Assembly (NCBI RefSeq): GCF_014696135.1
Contig: NZ_JACJPP010000007.1
Coordinates: 124,001 to 188,000, forward strand
DNA length: 64,000 bases
DNA from: Nodosilinea sp. FACHB-141
GTDB taxonomy: Bacteria; Cyanobacteriota; Cyanobacteriia; Phormidesmidales; Phormidesmidaceae
Direction of reading: 5' to 3'
Made by a program: the position numbers and the translations under genes. Under the pieces are notes generated by a model. That model made no database searches and had not been told where the DNA came from. It saw only the letters and a program-made list of their open reading frames with translations. Below are positions 26,015-34,907 of the stretch, piece by piece (the first letter of the stretch is position 1; every line of letters starts with the position of its first letter).

Positions 26015-27568
26015 ATGGGTACCTGGGTTAAGGAAACCGATGAAGCTTTTTACTTGATGCAGGGAAACCAGTGGATCTCCCGCATTCAGAAGCGCCCCTC
26101 TGCCGGAAACCCCAACGAGCGGGTGCTGAATGTGGAAGGCATGCGGGAGTGGTTCTTGCGATCGGATTCGCCTCTAGCCATGACGGTGTCGGTAGGCACT
26201 GGCGGGCCAGAACCAGAGCAGGCTGGTTCCTCGAGTGGCGGCCAGACCCCACCGCCTGAGGGAGAAACTCCACTCCCCATAGGCGGTGACACCTCGCCCG
26301 AAGAGCCTGGTTCGGGAGGAGAACCCGCTCCCGAACCGGCTAAGAACCTGGCGCTGCGAGTCAAGAGCACGACCTACTTTAAGCTCCAGCCCAAACTGGC
26401 CAACGAGCTGACTGATGCTGAGAAGGTGCTGGTCACCAACGGTACGACCTTAAACATTCAGTACTACATCGACGTAGGCAAAAACCACTGGCAGGTGCAG
26501 CTGCTCGAACCCACCCTGGGCGATAAAACCAATCGCACCTGGTATGTCTACACCCCAGACATTGATGTGCTGACTGGCGTTCGGCTACGGGTGATCAGCG
26601 ATACCCTCTTCAAGACCGAGCCTAAAATATCGTCGCAGCTGAGCGAGTCGCAGAAGTTGTTTGTCAAAAACGGCACGCAGGTAAGTCTGCTGGCCTTTAA
26701 GCCAGCAGCGGGCGACCACTACGAGATTGAACTCGCCGATGCGATCGCGGGGGCCGAAGTCAACACCAAGTGGTATGTCTACAGCCTCGACACCAAGGTA
26801 GACGGCAACCGTCAGACCTTGGAGGTTACGGGTGACACTATCTTCAAGGCTCGGCCAGTGCAAGCCAGCCAGCTCTCTGATGCCGATAAGGTGCTGGTGA
26901 AGAAGGGCACAGTGTTCTTGTTAAACTCCTACGCTCAGCCCGAGAGCAACCATGTGCGGGTGGCCCTGCAAGGCGCCTTTCTCGGCCCCCAAAACCGCAC
27001 GTCTTGGCATGCCTATGTGCCTGATATTCAAATTTCGGGCACCGAGCTTGGCAACCGTCCCAGTGACCAAGGGCCAGGGCAGCCCACTAACCCAGCCGAT
27101 CGGGGCGTGGCGATGAGCTTCCCTGGGTTTACGGGCACCTACTACTCCAACGACCCGATTCAGCCTAAAAACCGCTACGGGGTGCGGGGCAACTTTACCT
27201 GGGGCGAGGCTCTGCACGTCAACCGCTCTACGGGGGCCTACCGTCGCCCCGCCAACGCTGGCGTCATCTACAACATTTTGAAAGTGGCCGATGCCATGGA
27301 AGAAATTCGCAAAATGTACGGCGATAAGCCACTAAAAATTAATTCCTGGTATCGTGATCCGGCTACCAACGCGGCGGTCGGCGGAGCCTCGATGTCGCGT
27401 CACCTATCAGGCGATGCGGTGGACTTTGTGGTGCCCGGCGTGCGGTGCTATGACGTGTATGCGCGGCTCAACGGCTGGTGGGGCAGCCGGGGCGGCTTGG
27501 CCAGCTCTTCAGTGTTTACCCACATCGACGTGCGGGGTTACCGAGCCCGCTGGAGCTACGGCTACTAG
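26015..27568 (+). CDS. M15-family (D-Ala-D-Ala carboxypeptidase-like) peptidase with three N-terminal repeats
   Basis: A 517-aa protein. The C-terminal part (about 395-517) is an M15A-type peptidase: KINSWYRDPATNAAVGG, SMSRHLSGDAVDFVVPG with the HxxGxAxD zinc motif, and VFTHIDVRGY with the last His ligand. Upstream lie three copies of a repeat of about 80 aa; each begins like (V/T)LxV.S.T.FK..P..A.QL.(D/E)..K..V..GT and ends in WYVY or WHAYVPD. A Pro/Glu/Gly-rich linker (about 65-110) separates a short leading domain. No signal peptide is visible at the N-terminus, so the export route is unclear. Confidence 0.85.
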   Translation: MGTWVKETDEAFYLMQGNQWISRIQKRPSAGNPNERVLNVEGMREWFLRSDSPLAMTVSVGTGGPEPEQAGSSSGGQTPPPEGETPLPIGGDTSPEEPGSGGEPAPEPAKNLALRVKSTTYFKLQPKLANELTDAEKVLVTNGTTLNIQYYIDVGKNHWQVQLLEPTLGDKTNRTWYVYTPDIDVLTGVRLRVISDTLFKTEPKISSQLSESQKLFVKNGTQVSLLAFKPAAGDHYEIELADAIAGAEVNTKWYVYSLDTKVDGNRQTLEVTGDTIFKARPVQASQLSDADKVLVKKGTVFLLNSYAQPESNHVRVALQGAFLGPQNRTSWHAYVPDIQISGTELGNRPSDQGPGQPTNPADRGVAMSFPGFTGTYYSNDPIQPKNRYGVRGNFTWGEALHVNRSTGAYRRPANAGVIYNILKVADAMEEIRKMYGDKPLKINSWYRDPATNAAVGGASMSRHLSGDAVDFVVPGVRCYDVYARLNGWWGSRGGLASSSVFTHIDVRGYRARWSYGY

Positions 27569-27695
27569 GCCAGGTCGCGTTTTGCAAGTTTGGATGGCTC
27601 TGCGATGGCGAAAAGCTCGTCGTAGAGCCGTTTTGCGATATCGGTATCCTTGGTCAAATCGCTCTGCAATAGCTTTGACTGACACCTCACGTTCT

Positions 27696-27723
27696 GTAGG
27701 GGCGCAGCATGCTGCGCCCCTAC
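27696..27723. repeat. REP-like 28-bp palindrome, copy 1
   Basis: A perfect palindrome with half-site GTAGGGGCGCAGCA around a CATG centre, ending CCCCTAC. It lies between the M15 and hydrolase genes. Copies: 38114-38141 (identical), 48197-48224 and 51273-51299 (variants). Confidence 0.8.
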
Positions 27724-27764
27724 GTGGGGGAATTAGAGACGTCAGAAGGTTTTTGGCTTTAGCA

Positions 27765-29429
27765 ATGCTCACGCTGGCGCTGAGCTTGGGAGGAATTCCG
27801 ATAGCAGGCCTGGCGCTTTTGCCACCGCCGGAGACGGCTCTTACCCCCGATCTGGCAAATTTTCTCTTGGTGAGATCTTACGACTTAGGCATGGCCAGTC
27901 TGGCCCAGAGTGGCACGGAGGTTGGCACCATGCCGCTGGCGCTGACCGGGGCGATCGCCCTTCCCCCCGGCGATTCCCCTATTCCCTGGGTTGTGGTGCT
28001 CCACGGTCGCCATGCTGGATGTCACTTTCAGCCCGAGGCTACTAGCCAGTGGCCCTGTGCTCCTGAACCTCGCTTTGACCTAGGCTTTGCCTACCTGGCC
28101 CAGTCTTTGGCTGAGGCCGGCTACGGTGTGCTGATTCCTAATCTAAATGCGGCCTTTAGCGAAACCTACGGGGCCACCGCCGACACCCGCAACGACTTCG
28201 CTGACCAGCGCAGCGGCCAAATTATTGACGCCCACCTCACCCGTCTGGCCCTGGCCCACCGAGGGGATGATGCCGGCTTTGGAATTTCTCTGACTGGGCG
28301 GGTTGACTCGACTCGTCTGGCGATGGTGGGTCACTCTATGGGCGGCGGCGCAGCGACCCTCAGCGCCTTGCAGCAGCGCGGCGGTGCGCCAGCTTTGCAA
28401 GGCAGAACCGTCTCTGGCCTCAGTCCGTCGGCCTTGGTGCTGATTAGCCCTACGCGCAGCTATCCCATGGCCCAACGTCCCGATGCCTACCAGCTGCCGG
28501 ATATGCCGACGGCGGTAATTGCGGGGGGATGCGATCGCGACATCTTCGATCTCAGCAGTCTCTACTACGTCGAAATGGCTCGGCGGCAGACCCGCACAAC
28601 GCCGGTTGTGGGGCTATTGCTGGCGGGGGCCAACCACAACTACTTCAACGCCGCTGTGGCTGAGGATGACTACTACCGCAGACCCAACAATGGGCCGTTG
28701 TGCAACCCCCAGCGATCGCGCGATCGCCTGTCGCGGGTGGCCCAAGAAAACTTTCTTGCCCAGTACACTCAGGCGTTTTTGCGCACCGTCTGGTCTGCCT
28801 CTGGGGAGGCAGCCCTCGCCGAGGTGGGCATGGCTCCTGATCGAGTGGCTCCAGCGGAGCTGTTTGGCCTGCCGGTACTTACCGCGCTCGTTTCTCCCAA
28901 TGCTCAACGCTATACCGTGTTTGAGGCCGAGAATGCTCCGGCAGCCGTTTTCACTGCTGGGCTAAAGGCAACCTTCTGTGAGCCGCTGACCGATTGCCAG
29001 CAGCCCTCACGGCCCTATCCTCACTTTCCAACGCTGCTCACTGTGGGGTGGGAGTCCGCTACAGAATCGGTGCAACTGCCCTTGGAAGACGTCAACGTCA
29101 GCGACTTTACCAGCCTGGAACTGCGTCTTGCCCCTGATCCATCTTGGTCGCTACTCCAGGGGCAACCAGCGTTTGCGGTGGTGCTGCGCGATCGCCAGGG
29201 GAACGCTGCACGGGTTGAAATTCTCTCTGTGGTGCCTGCTCTACGACAGTTCGAGGCTGACCCTACCCACGGAGCCACAGCGCCCCTCTACCCCAGCGCT
29301 CTGCGCATTCCCCTGGGGCAGTTTTCAGGTGTGGATTTAGCGGCGTTGGCGAGTGTAGAGTTGGTGTTTGATCAAGTTTCCCAGGGCAAGCTGCACCTGG
29401 CCAGCATTGAGTTTGTGGGGCAGAATTAG
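27765..29429 (+). CDS. Alpha/beta-hydrolase, secreted or membrane-anchored
   Basis: A 554-aa protein with an N-terminal hydrophobic segment (MLTLALSLGGIPIAGLALL) and an alpha/beta-hydrolase domain (about 65-330): HGRHAGC near the oxyanion position, AMVGHSMGGGAATL with the nucleophile Ser, GGCDRDIFDL holding a probable acid, and ANHNYF with a likely catalytic His. The remaining C-terminal 200 residues form a beta-rich domain (VNVSDFTSLELRLAP ... VVLRDRQGNAARVEI) like those of carbohydrate-binding modules. The ATG at 27765 is chosen because the upstream open frame crosses a REP-like palindrome. The substrate is unknown. Confidence 0.78.
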   Translation: MLTLALSLGGIPIAGLALLPPPETALTPDLANFLLVRSYDLGMASLAQSGTEVGTMPLALTGAIALPPGDSPIPWVVVLHGRHAGCHFQPEATSQWPCAPEPRFDLGFAYLAQSLAEAGYGVLIPNLNAAFSETYGATADTRNDFADQRSGQIIDAHLTRLALAHRGDDAGFGISLTGRVDSTRLAMVGHSMGGGAATLSALQQRGGAPALQGRTVSGLSPSALVLISPTRSYPMAQRPDAYQLPDMPTAVIAGGCDRDIFDLSSLYYVEMARRQTRTTPVVGLLLAGANHNYFNAAVAEDDYYRRPNNGPLCNPQRSRDRLSRVAQENFLAQYTQAFLRTVWSASGEAALAEVGMAPDRVAPAELFGLPVLTALVSPNAQRYTVFEAENAPAAVFTAGLKATFCEPLTDCQQPSRPYPHFPTLLTVGWESATESVQLPLEDVNVSDFTSLELRLAPDPSWSLLQGQPAFAVVLRDRQGNAARVEILSVVPALRQFEADPTHGATAPLYPSALRIPLGQFSGVDLAALASVELVFDQVSQGKLHLASIEFVGQN

Positions 29430-29434
29430 TATCC

Positions 29435-30259
29435 CTAGATGCCTTCAAAGGTGCTGTGGCGAAAGGTGTAGCCTGCTGCCTTGAGCTTTTGATTCGACAC
29501 GCGCACGTTGTAGGGACGAGCACTGGGTTGTGATGGATCCCACTGTACGGGGTCTAGGTCGTTGGCTTGGCAGACGCGATCGATCAGCTCGCGCACGGTG
29601 GGAATTTCGTCTTGCACCAGGTTGTAGAGGCCGCTGAGGGAGTGGGTTTGGGCATGGGCGATCGCCCCCACAATGTCATCTAAATGAATCCAGTTGCTGC
29701 CTTCGTGGCCAGAGCCGGGGCGGGTGGTGCCAGCGGCGCGGCTGTAGATTTTGGCTAGCTCTCGCCCCGGGCCGTAGATGCCGCCGAGGCGGAAGATGCC
29801 GACTTGGCGATCGGGTGTAGCTGCTCCTAGCAGTGTTTGCTCGGTCTCGGCCATGATGCGGGCGTTGTCGGTGGCGGGTTTGACTGGGTCGTCTTCTCTC
29901 ACCCAAGCCCCATCGTAGTTGCCGTAAACCGAATAGCTACTGGTAAAGATAATTTGCTTCAGGTTGGAAGCGCGATCGAGAGCACCCACGACTGTTTGAG
30001 CTGTCCTTAAGTAAACGTCTTCGTAGTTCGCCTGGCGACCGGCTCCTACGCAGATGAGCAGCGTGTCTTGGTCTTGTAAGAGGGCGGCAATGCCGTCTGC
30101 ATCTGACCCATTCACCACCTGCACAGCATCGGCTACTGTCTGTAAATCGCTAACTCGATCAGAGCTAGTGGTCGTGGCTGTTATATGGATTCCTTGGGTT
30201 TTCCACAGCTGCGCTACGGCCTTGCCGACATATCCACAGCCCAAAATTGCTGCCTTCAT
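29435..30259 (-). CDS. NAD(P)-dependent SDR-type epimerase/dehydratase
   Basis: Extended-SDR protein of 274 aa. A nucleotide-binding motif ILGCGYVGKAVAQLW lies at residue 5 and a catalytic-type SSYSVYG at about 105. The YxxxK Tyr/Lys pair is not obvious: Tyr in SVYGNYDG has no Lys at +4. The FRLGGIYGPGR motif and the NLVQDEIPTVRELI tail match the family. Its start overlaps the rnc stop by 4 bp (ATGA), so the two genes are translationally coupled. Substrate unknown; related genes act on sugar nucleotides. Confidence 0.85.
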   Translation of the reverse strand: MKAAILGCGYVGKAVAQLWKTQGIHITATTTSSDRVSDLQTVADAVQVVNGSDADGIAALLQDQDTLLICVGAGRQANYEDVYLRTAQTVVGALDRASNLKQIIFTSSYSVYGNYDGAWVREDDPVKPATDNARIMAETEQTLLGAATPDRQVGIFRLGGIYGPGRELAKIYSRAAGTTRPGSGHEGSNWIHLDDIVGAIAHAQTHSLSGLYNLVQDEIPTVRELIDRVCQANDLDPVQWDPSQPSARPYNVRVSNQKLKAAGYTFRHSTFEGI

Positions 30260-30909
30260 GGTTTTAAGATCCTCAGTGCTGCGATCGCGGCATTTTTGCG
30301 CGCTTCTTTGATGCTGCGGCCTTGACCCATGCCATAGCTGGTTCCGCCCGCCCAGACTTCTAGGATGAATACTTTAGCGTGGTCGGGGCCAAGTCGCTCT
30401 TTTTCTAGGTAGGTGGGCAAGGTGCCGCCCATGTGGGCCTGCACATATTCTTGCAGCTCGGTCACTGGGTCGGTGGCTTGAAGGTCTAGGGCGCGATCGA
30501 TGAGGGGGCTAACGATCGCCTCAACATAGCTAAGGGCGGCGGCAATGCCAGCGTCTAAGCGGTAAGCGCCGATCACCGCTTCAAACATGTCGGCCTGAAC
30601 GCTGGGATTGTGGCGCTCGTGCTGGGCTCCAGCTCCCAAGCGCATTTGGTTGGGAATGCCTAGCTTTACGGCTAGCTCTGCTAGGGAAGGCTCATCGACG
30701 AGGCGATCGCACCGCTGCGACATTTCCCCCACGGCTAGGTGAGGATAGCGAGCAAAGATTAAATCGCGCACCACAACTTCAAGAATGCCGTCGCCCAAAA
30801 ACTCTAGGCGATCATAGTCGGGGCCTTCGTTAGGGTGTTCGTTGGCGTAGCTGCTGTGGGTGAGCGCTTGCTGAAGCAAGGCTGGATTTTGAAAGTGAGG
30901 CAGGGACAT
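30256..30909 (-). CDS. rnc: Ribonuclease III
   Basis: Double-strand-specific endoribonuclease for rRNA and small-RNA processing (217 aa). The RNase III signature RLEFLGDGILEVVV (about residue 35) and the second acidic patch DMFEAVIGAYRLD are present. The C-terminal dsRNA-binding domain runs from about 147 (DPVTELQEYVQAHMG) to YGMGQGRSIKEARKNAAIAAL. The acidic active-site residues (Glu and Asp in LEFLGDG, Asp and Glu in DMFEAV) are kept. It is a short cyanobacterial form and precedes the SDR gene with a 4-bp overlap. Confidence 0.9.
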   Translation of the reverse strand: MSLPHFQNPALLQQALTHSSYANEHPNEGPDYDRLEFLGDGILEVVVRDLIFARYPHLAVGEMSQRCDRLVDEPSLAELAVKLGIPNQMRLGAGAQHERHNPSVQADMFEAVIGAYRLDAGIAAALSYVEAIVSPLIDRALDLQATDPVTELQEYVQAHMGGTLPTYLEKERLGPDHAKVFILEVWAGGTSYGMGQGRSIKEARKNAAIAALRILKP

Positions 30910-30924
30910 TTTGGGCTCGACAGT

Positions 30925-30995
30925 AAAACCGGGTTCCTTGCTCTAAACTCTAAAAGCTAATTTAGCTATTAAAGCTTAGCTGAAACCCGGTTTCA
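30925..30995 (-). terminator. Hairpin terminator after the HNH gene
   Basis: Read on the minus strand, AAACCGGGTTTC pairs with GAACCCGGTTTT around an AT-rich loop, 118 bp past the HNH stop and just upstream of rnc. It has the same stem as the terminator at 5744-5806, so it may be a dispersed repeat used as a terminator. Confidence 0.55.
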
Positions 30996-31113
30996 AAACT
31001 GGTGAGCTTAGGTCAGTTAAGGGGTGTCCCTGAAGTAGCGATCGCCCTCGCCCGGTGAAGTGTTAGCAAAAACTAACAGTTGGCTTGCTCTGCTTTACCT
31101 GACCTAACAACGA

Positions 31114-32166
31114 TTAAGGCATGTTATAGTGATTCTCGAAAAATGACTGAAGTTTTTCTAATTTAATGACAAGAGCATCAAGATTTTTGGTGCTTCGTTC
31201 TGTCTCGAACTTACCCCCCTCTGCATGAAATAGATATTCAATAAGATCTTTTGGTTCACAGCTTTCACTGCCATGCCATCTGTGGAAACCCTGATGTATC
31301 TCAGCATGCATGACGAGCAGGTTATCCAAGACATCTGCTAAGTCAGGTCTTGAGCTGCGATCAAACAAATGATGAACATGGAGATCAAAAGGTTGAGAAG
31401 CAGTACGCCTCTTTAAAGAAACTTGGCAGACGTTGTCAGCAAGTCTTTTGGCTTTTTCCATTGCCTTTTTTATTCGACTGTCGGCAGACTCCAAGTATTT
31501 TCTTTGTTCTTGAATCGCCTCTTCAATTTCTTCAAATACTGTATCTGTCCATGCTTTTCGGGATGCCCGCGATCGCCTTCCATGATTTTGAGACATATCT
31601 TGGGCTAAGCTAACGATTCCAACTTGGCTCCAGTATTGGTTGTTTTCTATAACATCAAAATGCTTTCCGGGTTTCAGCTGCTCTTGTCCTTCTAAACTAT
31701 CATTATCCTGTATTCGCTTAATTGATGCATTTAATCCCTTTCCGTTTGTGCGCAGAATACGAATAATCTTTGGCCTTCCTAGAAAAACCAAATCAGACGT
31801 CAAGCTTACGTCATCCAGACTTGAAAATTCGATAGAAACTTGTCTTCTTACTAAGTGACGACGTATTCTTTTGCGCCTATGGGTAAAAGCTTCTAGAACT
31901 TCGTCCATTAAACTAGCGAAAAATCCTTGTGTTTCAACCTCCTGTAAGTACTTTGCAAGTGCTACGGCTCCTGCTTCATAAAATTGCCGCTTTCTTACAT
32001 CCTTTCTCACCCACTCGAAATGCTCTCCCTCAATCAGATCCCATTCATCGTCAGCTTTATCATCAAAAAACTTGCAGACTCTGTAGAGTTTTTCAATTCT
32101 AATTTTTAATATATTTGCTGTTTCTTGATCAGACAAAAGAATATGTTGTCGTTGTGATGCCGGCAT
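31114..32166 (-). CDS. HNH-nuclease protein with tandem HTH-like N-terminal modules
   Basis: A 350-aa protein. The C-terminal part (about 250-310) is an HNH nuclease: CQVSLKRRT, then FDLHVHHLFDRSSR, LDNLLVMHAEIHQGFHRW, giving the H-N-H pattern (HH, N, H). The N-terminal half has two related segments, LIEGEHFEWVR...YEAGAVALAKYL (about 45-80) and LKPGKHFDVIENNQYWSQVGIVSLAQDM (about 170-200), similar to DNA-binding modules of phage-type regulators. The region is AT-richer than its neighbours with one HIP1 site. It starts 23 bp after a J-domain gene and is likely co-transcribed with it. Role unknown; defence is a hypothesis. Confidence 0.75.
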   Translation of the reverse strand: MPASQRQHILLSDQETANILKIRIEKLYRVCKFFDDKADDEWDLIEGEHFEWVRKDVRKRQFYEAGAVALAKYLQEVETQGFFASLMDEVLEAFTHRRKRIRRHLVRRQVSIEFSSLDDVSLTSDLVFLGRPKIIRILRTNGKGLNASIKRIQDNDSLEGQEQLKPGKHFDVIENNQYWSQVGIVSLAQDMSQNHGRRSRASRKAWTDTVFEEIEEAIQEQRKYLESADSRIKKAMEKAKRLADNVCQVSLKRRTASQPFDLHVHHLFDRSSRPDLADVLDNLLVMHAEIHQGFHRWHGSESCEPKDLIEYLFHAEGGKFETERSTKNLDALVIKLEKLQSFFENHYNMP

Positions 32167-32189
32167 TTTTAATACTCACTTAGAAATAA

Positions 32190-32741
32190 TTAACGCAGCA
32201 AAAGTAAGGAATCTCGCATCTTTTGAAGCTCTTCAAAGACTTTGCGGTCTCCACCAGCATCGGGATGATGTTTTTTGGCTAGCTGACGAAAAGCTGTATT
32301 AATGTCATCAGCAGTAGCGGTTTTTGAATCGAGTTGAAACACCTGCCAAGGGCGGAAATTTTTGAGTACGTCAATCCCATTAATAGTGTTTGGCCCAATT
32401 TCATCGCGCTCGTTTTCAGGGACTCGCACCCATTCGCGATAGAGTGTCAGCCAGGAATCTTTGTAACTAAAATTGAAATTGCGTCCAGCAATAGCCAGCT
32501 TAAACGCCTTATTTTTCTTAAGGGTCTTATAATCAGGACAGTTAAACGCTTGGCAAACTGCTTCCTTCAATTCGTTTAGGCTCGGTTCAATTTCTTTGAA
32601 TTTCCCACCATTCACAAATTCAGCAAAGTCTAATAAAATCTGCTCATCGTAGTTGTGCTGCTTTGCTAGCTTGCGAATTTGTGCTCGAATCTGGTTGATA
32701 TTTGCTGGCTTGCGACGGTTTGACGACTTTTTCTGGCTCAT
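32190..32741 (-). CDS. J-domain (DnaJ-like) protein
   Basis: A 183-aa protein with a basic N-terminus (MSQKKSSNRRKPANINQIRAQIRKL) and a C-terminal J domain (about 132-183): WQVFQLDSKTATADDINTAFRQLAKKHHPDAGGDRKVFEEL, with the essential HPD loop. J domains stimulate the ATPase of Hsp70 (DnaK). There is no Gly/Phe or zinc domain, so it is a specialised co-chaperone with an unknown target. It is the first gene of a pair with the HNH nuclease (23-bp gap). ATG at 32741 is used; the open frame continues to 32834 with weaker support. Confidence 0.8.
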   Translation of the reverse strand: MSQKKSSNRRKPANINQIRAQIRKLAKQHNYDEQILLDFAEFVNGGKFKEIEPSLNELKEAVCQAFNCPDYKTLKKNKAFKLAIAGRNFNFSYKDSWLTLYREWVRVPENERDEIGPNTINGIDVLKNFRPWQVFQLDSKTATADDINTAFRQLAKKHHPDAGGDRKVFEELQKMRDSLLLLR

Positions 32742-33132
32742 GAAATTTCTAGGGTAGAGACTGAATGCGGAACTGGGTACATAAGGGGACATAATATTTC
32801 TAGCTACAATGTTCCCAGCAACAAACCGGAACATCGCATCTGTATCACTTAATCTTGATAATCTTCACGTGTGGCAGTGCTCGTGTGAGGGTTTTGGCTT
32901 CGTTCAACGATTCTCAAAACGCTACCTGTTATTTGAAAGCCCAGCTATCGGTGTGAAACTGGCTATTGTCTAGTTACAAGACTCTTTGACCTCTGTAAAT
33001 TGCTGATCCAGAGTTGTAATTAGGTATTTTGAGCGAGATGATGAAGTCATCGCAACCTTGGTTAACTTCGTCCGTTATCCTCGAAGGTTCTTCACCGCTG
33101 TCGATCGTTCATCCAGGCCCTTCGAGACAAGC
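32742..33132. other. Spacer upstream of the J-domain gene, no feature seen
   Basis: About 390 bp of AT-rich sequence that must carry the promoter of the J-domain/HNH pair. No open frame, known RNA or clear operator was recognised. Confidence 0.4.
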
Positions 33133-33188
33133 AACAAAAATCAACCCCCAAGACTCGTAGGTTCTACTTACGAATCTTGGGGGTTGAG
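33133..33188 (-). terminator. Terminator of gltD
   Basis: On the minus strand a stem of about 18-20 bp (CAACCCCCAAGATTCG... paired with ...TCTTGGGGGTTG) is followed by ATTTTTGTTG, 32 bp past the gltD stop. Confidence 0.88.
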
Positions 33189-33220
33189 CTAAGTAATAGA
33201 CTGGACTACGAGTTGATAGG

Positions 33221-34705
33221 CTAAGGCAATTCGGTGGTGCCCATTAGGTAGCGATCGCACTCCCGCGCCGCCCCACGCCCTTCATTGATCGCCCACACCA
33301 CCAGGCTCTGGCCCCGACGACAATCCCCAGCGGCAAACACCCCCGGAATCGAAGTGGTGTACTGCTCATGCTCAGCCTTCACATTGCTGCGGCCATCTTT
33401 TTCTAGACCCAAAGCATCAATCAACGGCTGCTCAGGACCAAGAAAGCCCATGGCCAGCAGCACCAAATGCGCAGGGACAACCTTCTCGGTGCCGGGCACA
33501 TTCTGAGGCACAAACCGCCCGTTTTCGTCTTTGCCCCACTGAATCTGCACCGTGTGAACGGCCTTGACGTTACCCTGCTCATCGCCCTCAAACTTGGTGG
33601 CGGTGGTCAGGTAGGCGCGGGGGTCGTCGCCAAACATAGCGGCGGCTTCCTCCTGGCCGTAGTCCATCTTGTAGACCTTGGGCCACTCGGGCCAGGGGTT
33701 GCCCGCCGAGCGAGTTTCAGGCGGCTGGGGCATGATTTCCACCTGGGTGACGCTGTTGCACCCGTGGCGAATGGAGGTGCCCACGCAATCGGTGCCCGTG
33801 TCGCCGCCACCGATAATCACCACATCTTTGCCCGCCGCCGAGATGTAGTCGTTGCCGGGGTAGCCATCCAGCAGCGATCGCGTATTGGCGGTGAGAAACT
33901 CCATCGCAAAGTGAATGCCCTTCAGCTCACGCCCTTCGATGGGCAGGTCACGGGGCTTAGTGGAGCCGGTACAGAGCACCACCGAATCAAACTCTTTGAG
34001 CAGGTTCTCAGCAGAAATGTCTTTGCCGACTTCGGTGTTGCAGACAAAGGTGACACCCTCGGCCTCCAGCACATCCAACCGGCGCTGCACCACCTGCTGC
34101 TTATCGAGCTTCATGTTGGGGATGCCGTACATCAGCAGGCCGCCGGGGCGATCGGCCCGTTCGTACACCGTCACCCAGTGACCCGCCGAGTTGAGCTGGG
34201 CGGCGGCGGCGAGGCCAGCGGGGCCAGAGCCAATCACGGCCACCTTCTTGTCCGTGCGCTGCTGCGGTGGCGTAGGAGTAATCCAGCCCGACTCCCAGCC
34301 CTTTTCGGCAATGGAATACTCAATATTTTTGATTGTCACCGGGGGGTTGGTGATGCCTAGCACGCAGGAACCCTCGCAGGGGGCAGGGCAAACGCGCCCG
34401 GTAAACTCGGGGAAGTTGTTGGTCTTGTGCAGCCGCTCCAGGGCTTCTTCCCACAGGCCCCGGTAAACCAGATCGTTCCATTCAGGAATTAGGTTGTTGA
34501 CGGGGCAACCGCTGGCCATGCCGCTGATGGTCATGCCGGTGTGGCAGAAGGGGGTGCCGCAATCCATGCAGCGAGCGCCCTGGGTGCGGAGGCTGTCCTC
34601 CGGCATGTGGAGGTGAAACTCATCCCAGTTGCGAATGCGATCGGCGGGGGCGACTTCTTGCGCCACTTCCCGCAGATATTCCATAAAGCCAGTCGGTTTT
34701 CCCAT
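33221..34705 (-). CDS. gltD: Glutamate synthase small subunit
   Basis: NAD(P)H/FAD subunit of glutamate synthase (494 aa). It has the iron-sulfur Cys clusters [23 protein letters not shown] and [10 protein letters not shown], the FAD-binding [15 protein letters not shown], and [15 protein letters not shown] for the NADPH fold. The final [19 protein letters not shown] is typical. It lies downstream of gltB on the same strand with a spacer of about 200 bp that contains a MITE-like repeat. A strong terminator follows. It supplies electrons to GltB in the GS-GOGAT cycle. Confidence 0.96.
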   Translation of the reverse strand: MGKPTGFMEYLREVAQEVAPADRIRNWDEFHLHMPEDSLRTQGARCMDCGTPFCHTGMTISGMASGCPVNNLIPEWNDLVYRGLWEEALERLHKTNNFPEFTGRVCPAPCEGSCVLGITNPPVTIKNIEYSIAEKGWESGWITPTPPQQRTDKKVAVIGSGPAGLAAAAQLNSAGHWVTVYERADRPGGLLMYGIPNMKLDKQQVVQRRLDVLEAEGVTFVCNTEVGKDISAENLLKEFDSVVLCTGSTKPRDLPIEGRELKGIHFAMEFLTANTRSLLDGYPGNDYISAAGKDVVIIGGGDTGTDCVGTSIRHGCNSVTQVEIMPQPPETRSAGNPWPEWPKVYKMDYGQEEAAAMFGDDPRAYLTTATKFEGDEQGNVKAVHTVQIQWGKDENGRFVPQNVPGTEKVVPAHLVLLAMGFLGPEQPLIDALGLEKDGRSNVKAEHEQYTTSIPGVFAAGDCRRGQSLVVWAINEGRGAARECDRYLMGTTELP

Positions 34706-34763
34706 GGTGTTTGTCCTGAAAGGTGTGTTGATGGGGGAAATGTACTTTGCCTAGGGCAGGTGT

Positions 34764-34905
34764 GTAGGGTGCATAACGCTAAGGCGAGGCTCCGCCAACG
34801 CGAAGCAATGCACCATGATGCAAGGTTTCGCGGGTGGTGCATTGCGGCTCAAAGGCGCAATCTGGGGTAATTGGCCAAAGATTGTGAGCCGCGAATGCAC
34901 CCTAC
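34764..34905. repeat. MITE-like repeat between gltB and gltD (contains 51-bp repeat copy B)
   Basis: A 142-bp block bounded by 11-bp inverted ends, GTAGGGTGCAT and ATGCACCCTAC. The first 51 bp (34764-34814) are the reverse of the repeat at 8863-8913 (45 of 51 matches). The second half also has GGTGGTGCATTGCGGCTC, a partial inverted copy. It is non-coding and lies in a transcribed spacer, so it can fold in the gltBD mRNA. Confidence 0.65.
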
Positions 34906-34907
34906 GA

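Noticed and set aside
27354-27764. Long N-terminal extension of the alpha/beta hydrolase
   Set aside because: It overlaps the M15 gene and reads through a REP-like palindrome, so it is an artefact of an open frame.
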